Source of the DNA: Amyloporia xantha
Taxonomy: Eukaryota > Basidiomycota > Agaricomycetes > Polyporales > Adustoporiaceae
Reading direction: 5' to 3'
DNA length: 64,000 nucleotides
NCBI GenBank assembly: GCA_036971615.1
Contig: JAYKKR010000025.1
Coordinates: 310,001 to 374,000 of the forward strand
The position numbers were made by a program, and so were the translations under genes. The notes beneath the pieces are model-generated. The model ran no database searches. It was not told where the DNA came from and saw nothing but the letters and a program-made list of their open reading frames with translations. Within the stretch, counting starts at the first letter, position 1. Each line of letters starts with the position of its first letter. Of this stretch, positions 58,930 through 64,000 are shown in pieces.

Positions 58930-61025
58930 TGCCCTTCGTACGCAGGATATCGTATATCCTCGTCTACAATGTGGCATACACTGGTACGTGCCGGATGCTA
59001 CGAGACAGACTCATACTTCGTTTGATCGGCAAGCAAATGTGAGTCTATCGACGGTGTCATGATTTGTGACGTGGCAAGTCTGGCGTACCTTGACGTTGAT
59101 CAGATAGGAGGCTGCCCTGCATATTCTGAGTCTGATGGTGTGAGCGTCGAGAATGTGAGTCTTCAGTTCCTTGATAATACGTAGAACATCGAATTGATCG
59201 TGCGTCATTCCACAGCGAAGCGAAACGTCCGTACGATTTGTCTTTTTCTCTATCCTGGACACCCCGACGCTGTCGGGAACCTTCTTGCTGTACGAACGTC
59301 ATTGACCTATGCGCTTCACGATTAGTGAAGAATAGCAATCGGTGAGCTATAGTTATACGGATTACAGTGAACAGCAGGCACTCACGTCGGGTATGCTCCA
59401 GTATCCTCGAGCTAATGATGAGCGTAAGCTGCTTCGTTGATCAGTTCTTCAACGATACTTGTACTCTGAGAGCGGCTCAGTTGTCGTGTTGCAGTCTTCA
59501 TGCAGACATCGTAGTAAGTGATACGGCCGATCCGGTGGTGAAAACATCCTCGAAATGGCGACACGTCTTCACGAGTATGTATCACGGGTAGGTGCAAGAT
59601 GGACCCACCATGGGTCCATCTGCTAATAGAGAGAAATAGTCGCCGTCCGCCTAGCAGCGTCTACTGTGCTCAGGCGATGGAAGCCGTTCTTCAGACTCTG
59701 TAGACAAATCTGTAAGTAACATGCGTTGCTCAAAGAGTGAGACAGTGGACGTGTGGATGCTGCATACCATACTGAACGGTACGTGTGCTACGGCACAGTA
59801 CATGTTCTTCGTTAAACGATACTAACGACTTCAACCAGGTTCGTTTTTTGTGCCTCACGTAGGTCGAGGTCTAGCGTGGGCACACACGACTGCTACTGGG
59901 TACACCGACCATCTGCGGTCGTCGCTGCAGCCCAAGGCCTGAGGGTCTCGAGCGTTGGGAACTGTCTCTTGCTGCTTAACCGAAGACGTTCCCGAAGGGC
60001 GCAGGAAGAAAGGTAGGCGGTCCGCGGTGTATAGACGACCGCGTCTAGAGCAACTACGGACCGTGGGCCAGGGCTCAGTCTGCATTCAAGGGTCCATATT
60101 TTCGCAGAGGGGAGCCCTGAAAGGGTCCCGGGGGTCGCAAAGGTTACGATGAAGTAAGTCGATGGCGCAATAGTCGATTGAATCCAGGATCCAGAACTGC
60201 GGGAGCCGCTATCGACGCTACTGAGGGAAGACATCAAGCTGGGTTTCGGAAGTATGGACGGTCCATGCGGTGGGCGCCTTGCGCCACCCTCAAAGTGGGC
60301 GAAAGTACAAAGGCATTGTTACGCGCAAGACAAATGTGGAGCTTGCAGGTGAGAAGATCGATGCGTCGGAATGGACGCGGTTCGCTAATGTATCCAAAAA
60401 CAGGGATGAAAAGCGAGATTCATCGGAAGCAAATATAACAGTCATTGTGGACGAAGCACACCGCAGTGGGACGGCTCCAGGGTCGCATCTAGCTGCGTCC
60501 GGTTTATCCGACGGTGTTCCCTCACACAGAGGACATTCAATACGATATTGAGGTCTGCTCGCTCCTAAAGAACAGACGACTCTCTTCCCGATGCGGTGAA
60601 GTCTGCGCGCATTTCGAGCATGAAAGACGCCCGTAGGCGGGACAACTCCGTTGACAAAGGCATGGCCTCTCCTCGCAATGACCTCTGTCAAGAACGACGA
60701 CCCTCTTTCGAAAGCCCTCATTGTGGGCTACACTCTGGAACGGCCAGTATACACCCTCGGAACCTGTTCGCATGCGGTGCTCAGGGTGAGCAACGCCGAG
60801 CATCTCTTCCTGATGGTCCTTGTTCCGAATCGAGCATAGTAGCAACGATGCTTCCGCGGCGCGCCCGTATCTTACTGATCTGGGATGCGTCTTCTTCGCA
60901 ATATATCCGGATGAAGTCTTTAAACTCATCAGCCCGGTTTGGGTGCGTTCCGCTCCATTGTCCTCTGTGATGGTGACTCCATGATACAGGAATTTGTGAC
61001 GGCTCGCGTTCGTGTTGGTTATGGA
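58930..61025. repeat. Long dispersed repeat R, copy 3 (inverted, shortened)
   Basis: Reverse-complement of copies 1 and 2, starting at the gene G promoter (61025) and matching them closely to about 59.35 kb (the position equivalent to 27.01 kb). It then skips the second tandem unit and continues, more diverged, with the region equivalent to 27.9-28.1 and 39.1 kb (CACGTACCAGYGTATG near 58.97 kb). A 143-codon minus frame (60290-60721, FERGSSFLTEVIARRGHAFV...) is open here but interrupted in the other copies. Confidence 0.75.
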
Positions 61026-61057
61026 CTTTAGCGCGCGTGCTGGGGATATTTAAACGG
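61026..61057 (+). promoter_or_regulatory. Zinc-finger family promoter block, gene G
   Basis: CTTTAGCGCGCGTGCTGGGG followed by ATATTTAAACGG; the TATA-like element is about 80 bp before ATG 61133. Confidence 0.7.
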
Positions 61058-61132
61058 TGCGACTTGCAGCGTTTCCCCTTCTCAATTTTCCCTCAGTTCC
61101 CGATCTACCCATTCCTCGAACACCTCCATGTA

Positions 61133-62858
61133 ATGGGTGACATTGAATCTTTTGACGACGAATTTGCCTGGGGCCTGTGGGCGGCCCAGGACTCCCTCCG
61201 GGATGCCGGGTACGTTCCTCCCCTCATGCGTCATTCTTTCGCATGCTGAATGACCGTTCCGTCTTGACAAGCACTATGCCGGATCCTCAATATCAAAATT
61301 TCTTCCTACCCGCTCCTGTAGGGGCATCCAGGTCAGTCGTAGTCTCGCTTCTTTGCAATGCATCTACTGACACGACATTATATCCAGCATCGAAGAGCCG
61401 AACGACACCAACAATGAGTCTGCCCGGTTCGTCAAGCATCTCGGATGCGTCGCAAGACATACACTAATGTTCCAATGTGGTCACAGCGACGCCTACCTTG
61501 CCTCGGCGGCACGGAATAGGGAGATATTCCCTTGGGCGACCATCGCCGCAGATCTTTCTGCTCTGCCCTCCGCAGGGGATCACCAGAGTTTAGAGACCAC
61601 GGTGGATGGGTTCGCAGCAGGGAGGGAGCTGGTCTGGCTGTAGGTGCTTTGATATTTGTTGAGTATCATCGTGTGATAGTTGTTCTTTACAGGCAGGAGG
61701 GGCCAGTGCCAGCGTATATGTATGCTGACGTTCAGACGTAAGTACCCCATCCATCTTATCCATTACATTGTGACTGTCGGCTCACTGGGACTGTTAACAG
61801 TCGATCGCAACCAGATATGGCGTCGGAACCTGCAGACGGGGGCTACATCGACCCTGCGTACGTCTATCCTTCCTGTCCACTACGCTGAATGATCTCAATC
61901 TGTCATCTATAGCCTCCTGATGGGTCAGCAGGCGACGGCGTCCCCTGTGGCGTCGTCTTCGACGCACACAGCCTCGCCTCCGCCACCACCGGAAAGCGTC
62001 GCCTCGGACGCCAAAGACGACGCGGGAGTCACTTCTTCAACACCGCCTGGGAGGGTTGCGGTGCAGGTCGAAGAGCCTCCTTCAAGTCCGGGAACCTCAC
62101 CCTCGCCCCTGCCCCCGACTCCTCAGGTGCCCGTGGTCACGCCTTCCACACCTGTGGGTGTATCACCCTCGCCTGGATGCGCAGTCGCTTCTTCTAGCCG
62201 TCAAGCTTCTGCTCCACCGACCCGTGGACCCTCCTGTAAGCGCAAGCGGGAGGAGGAATCGACACCGGAGGCGACACCAGAGGCCACGGAGCAGACGCCC
62301 CATGCTGAACTGCGCCCTGCAAAAGTTGCCAGAAATGACGACGGCACTTTGCAGTGCGAGTGGCAGGGCTGCGAGTTTGCCGGGACTCCCCAGGCAGTCT
62401 GGGCACACATCCGGGAGCAGCACTGCCCGGCTATCCGGCCACACGTACACCGGGACGAAGGGCGGAATGAGACGTGCGAGTGGGGGTCATGCACGGCGAC
62501 CGGGTCCGTTTCGGAGTTGGTCGAGCACTGGAACAAGGCCCACCAGGCGGACGTGGTGCAGGAGCTAAAAACGAGTGGCGAATGCCACTGCGAGCGTGCC
62601 AAATGCAAGGAGTTGGTGCGTAAGGGCAGGAAAGGGGTGTGGACGCAGACGACAGCGGGCATGAGGCGTCATGTCAGAGAGGTCCACCTCCAAACGGCGA
62701 AAATCATGCGTGCCTGCGAGATCTGCGGAGACCTCGCTCGCAAGAACCCGGAGCGCGCAAAGGCCCACTTCCTGTCCTGCCTCCGCCACTTCATGGAGAC
62801 GGACCGTTCCTTCAGGGACAACAATGGAAGCGGTCCCCCACCAGCACCCATGGCGTAG
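61133..62858 (+). CDS. Zinc-finger family member G, chimeric, 478 aa
   Basis: Exons 61133-61209, 61272-61331, 61388-61639, 61693-61737, 61801-61857 and 61913-62858; introns 53-63 nt. The N-terminus (MGDIESFDDEFAWGLWAAQD) and everything to about 62093 follow gene C (ESARFVKHLGCVARHTLMFQ, CGHSDAYLASAARNREIFPW, QEGPVPAYMYADVQT, THTASPPPPPESVAS). From there the sequence follows gene B almost exactly: Pro-rich region, CKRKREEES, and the four zinc units CEWQGC, CEWGSC, CERAKC, CEICG...HFLSC, ending SFRDNNGSGPPPAPMA. Zinc ligands are complete and all junctions are in frame. The predicted role is nucleic-acid or protein binding in the nucleus; no specific function known. The repeat R copy 3 lies directly upstream. 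Confidence 0.84.
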
Positions 62859-63099
62859 GTGTTCCTGCTTTGCAGTCCTGCCAGTGCCTCTGCATCCTCC
62901 CTGCTCGCGCCCCCTTCCTCTGGACGTTACTGCATGGACATTAATTTATGGATTATTTATTGTCTGTTGTAGCTTACCCTCGCACTGTAGCCTCTAGCAC
63001 GATACCACCCTCCCACTCACGTAGTGTCAATGCTCGCGATGATTTGATGTATTGTAGATACCTATGACTTGCTCCTTGTAACCCCTCGACGCAGAATTG

Positions 63100-63500
63100 A
63101 TAGTCTCTTCCGCATAAGTTGTGCTTCTGTCTTCTCCTAAGAGTAACATCCAAAAGTCGGTCGTTCTATGGGTCCACACGGCGCTTATTGTATGGAATCG
63201 GGGTCGATCTGCGATCTGCGCTGCCAGCACGTCTTTGGTTCGAGGACCCTGGCGACTCGCAGGCGGATGCTGTGAGCGTGTTCTACACAGTGGCTATCGA
63301 CGAGGGAAAGCCCTTCGGCAGGACTATTACGTCGTCCATGACAGTCACGTCAGTGTTTCATCGAATTCTTGGTATGTGCTGATACTCGCACAGTCTCGTC
63401 AACGCTGGCACGGGGAGCGGTGCCCCACTTCACACAGTATCGACGGTTGACCAGCTCATTCTAAACCCTCCTCCGGGACGCATCAAGTCAAATTTGAGCT
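63100..63500 (+). pseudogene. Partial copy of the NTF2-like gene
   Basis: The frame AVSVFYTVAIDEGKPFGRTI then TSSMTVT, a GTCAGT...CACAG intron at about 63351-63400, and LVNAGTGSGAPLHTVSTVDQ then a stop, correspond to exons 2 and 3 of the gene at 46368-46938. Exon 1 is missing, replaced at about 63.24 kb by the 3' flank shared with gene B. Not expected to be expressed as a functional protein. Confidence 0.6.
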
Positions 63501-64000
63501 ACTGAATCGGAAATGCACGTCCCTTTGTCAATCAATAGCTGACATTACTACGACGCAATTGGCAATTGTTTTCGTCCTGTATATTAGTAGTGTCGTATGT
63601 CTCATCCGCTTCTATTTTATCCTCGTAAGCCAGACCAGACATACTTGAAATCGTGAATGGCTTGATTTTTTGTGAGACGTGTCCCAATATTTATGAGATG
63701 GGAAGGGAAATGCATCCTTGCGAAATATCCTCAAATTGGCCTGCTGGGAATGTCAAGGTGGTGTAAGGAAGCTTCAAACCTTCCAAGAATGTTTACTCTT
63801 TTTAACCTCAAGAGTACATGGACACCTTGCTGTTCAACGCTCAGAGCATGCATATGGGCCTGTTTGTGTTGGTAAGGCTGTAAGATTCCTGATGTCAAGC
63901 AGACTCATGACTGGCAAACTTAGGCTGGGACGAAAGAACTGTTATAGCGTCACAAGCAACGAAATAAATACGGCGAATCTATGTACTATGATACCATCCA
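63501..64000. other. Right-edge sequence, no supported gene
   Basis: The first 130 bp match, inverted, the flank of the decayed NTF2-like copy at 45.77-45.90 kb. The remaining 370 bp show only one short frame (63672-63875) with no motif. Confidence 0.45.

Noticed and set aside
1..64000. CRISPR arrays, operons, tRNA or rRNA genes
   Set aside because: No spaced short-repeat array, no rRNA-like sequence, and no cloverleaf with A and B boxes was recognised by eye; a tRNAscan-SE run would settle the tRNA question.

Overview
The window is nuclear DNA of a filamentous basidiomycete, most likely an Agaricomycete. Coding regions are broken by many short introns of about 46-70 nt with GTRNGY donors and YAG acceptors. 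The recognisable products (tuberin N-terminus, UstYa-family proteins, MLKL_NTD-type adaptor protein, TKL kinase with a C1-like domain, DUF6535 fragments) are typical of that group. No bacterial or organellar features were seen.

Layout. 1-2.8 kb: 5' part of a tuberin (TSC2-like) gene, minus strand, running off the left edge; its start codon appears to be split by an intron. 4.7-8.4 kb: a small secreted peptide with two KR-bounded tyrosine-rich repeats, next to a head-to-head pair of UstYa (DUF3328) genes. Both UstYa genes encode 250 aa with nearly identical exon sizes. Precursor plus two UstYa-type enzymes is the minimal layout of a fungal dikaritin-type RiPP cluster, and I consider it the best candidate for an undescribed system here. 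8.7-10.0 kb: a 402-aa protein I do not recognise. 10.4-13.5 kb: a 16-exon gene for an MLKL_NTD-like adaptor fused to a degenerate kinase-like domain. 14.1-16.1 kb: a TKL-type kinase with a C-terminal C1-like zinc domain.

From about 16.5 kb to the end the window is a repeat-rich accessory region built around an expanded family of four-zinc-finger proteins: A at 17.1-18.7, B at 23.7-25.3, C at 34.6-36.2, D at 43.7-44.7, pseudogene E at 50.9-51.6, F at 51.5-53.0 and G at 61.1-62.9 kb. B, C, F and G share first exons of 77 nt and second exons of 60 nt. Six copies share a promoter block. G is a chimera of a C-like 5' half and a B-like 3' half. F has a mosaic 3' end. A has lost its original C-terminus to a 514-bp Mutator-like element with 9-bp target duplications, and E preserves the empty site. 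D carries a tandem duplication in which the intron of one copy is exon in the other.

The zinc-finger genes lie inside segmental duplications. Promoter-proximal repeat R occurs at 25.4-29.3 and 36.3-40.3 kb, and inverted at 58.9-61.0 kb. Beyond R lies an intact mitochondrial-type acyl-CoA thioesterase gene (56.15-58.2 kb) at the G locus, but decayed thioesterase pseudogenes at the B and C loci. Other content: a pogo-like element with 28-bp TIRs nested in an older long-TIR element (21.3-23.2 kb), an NTF2-like gene at 46.4-46.9 kb with decayed copies, a DUF6535 gene remnant near 49.3-49.8 kb, and long stretches with no gene I can support. Exon borders were worked out by hand from splice consensus and reading frame; no searches were run.
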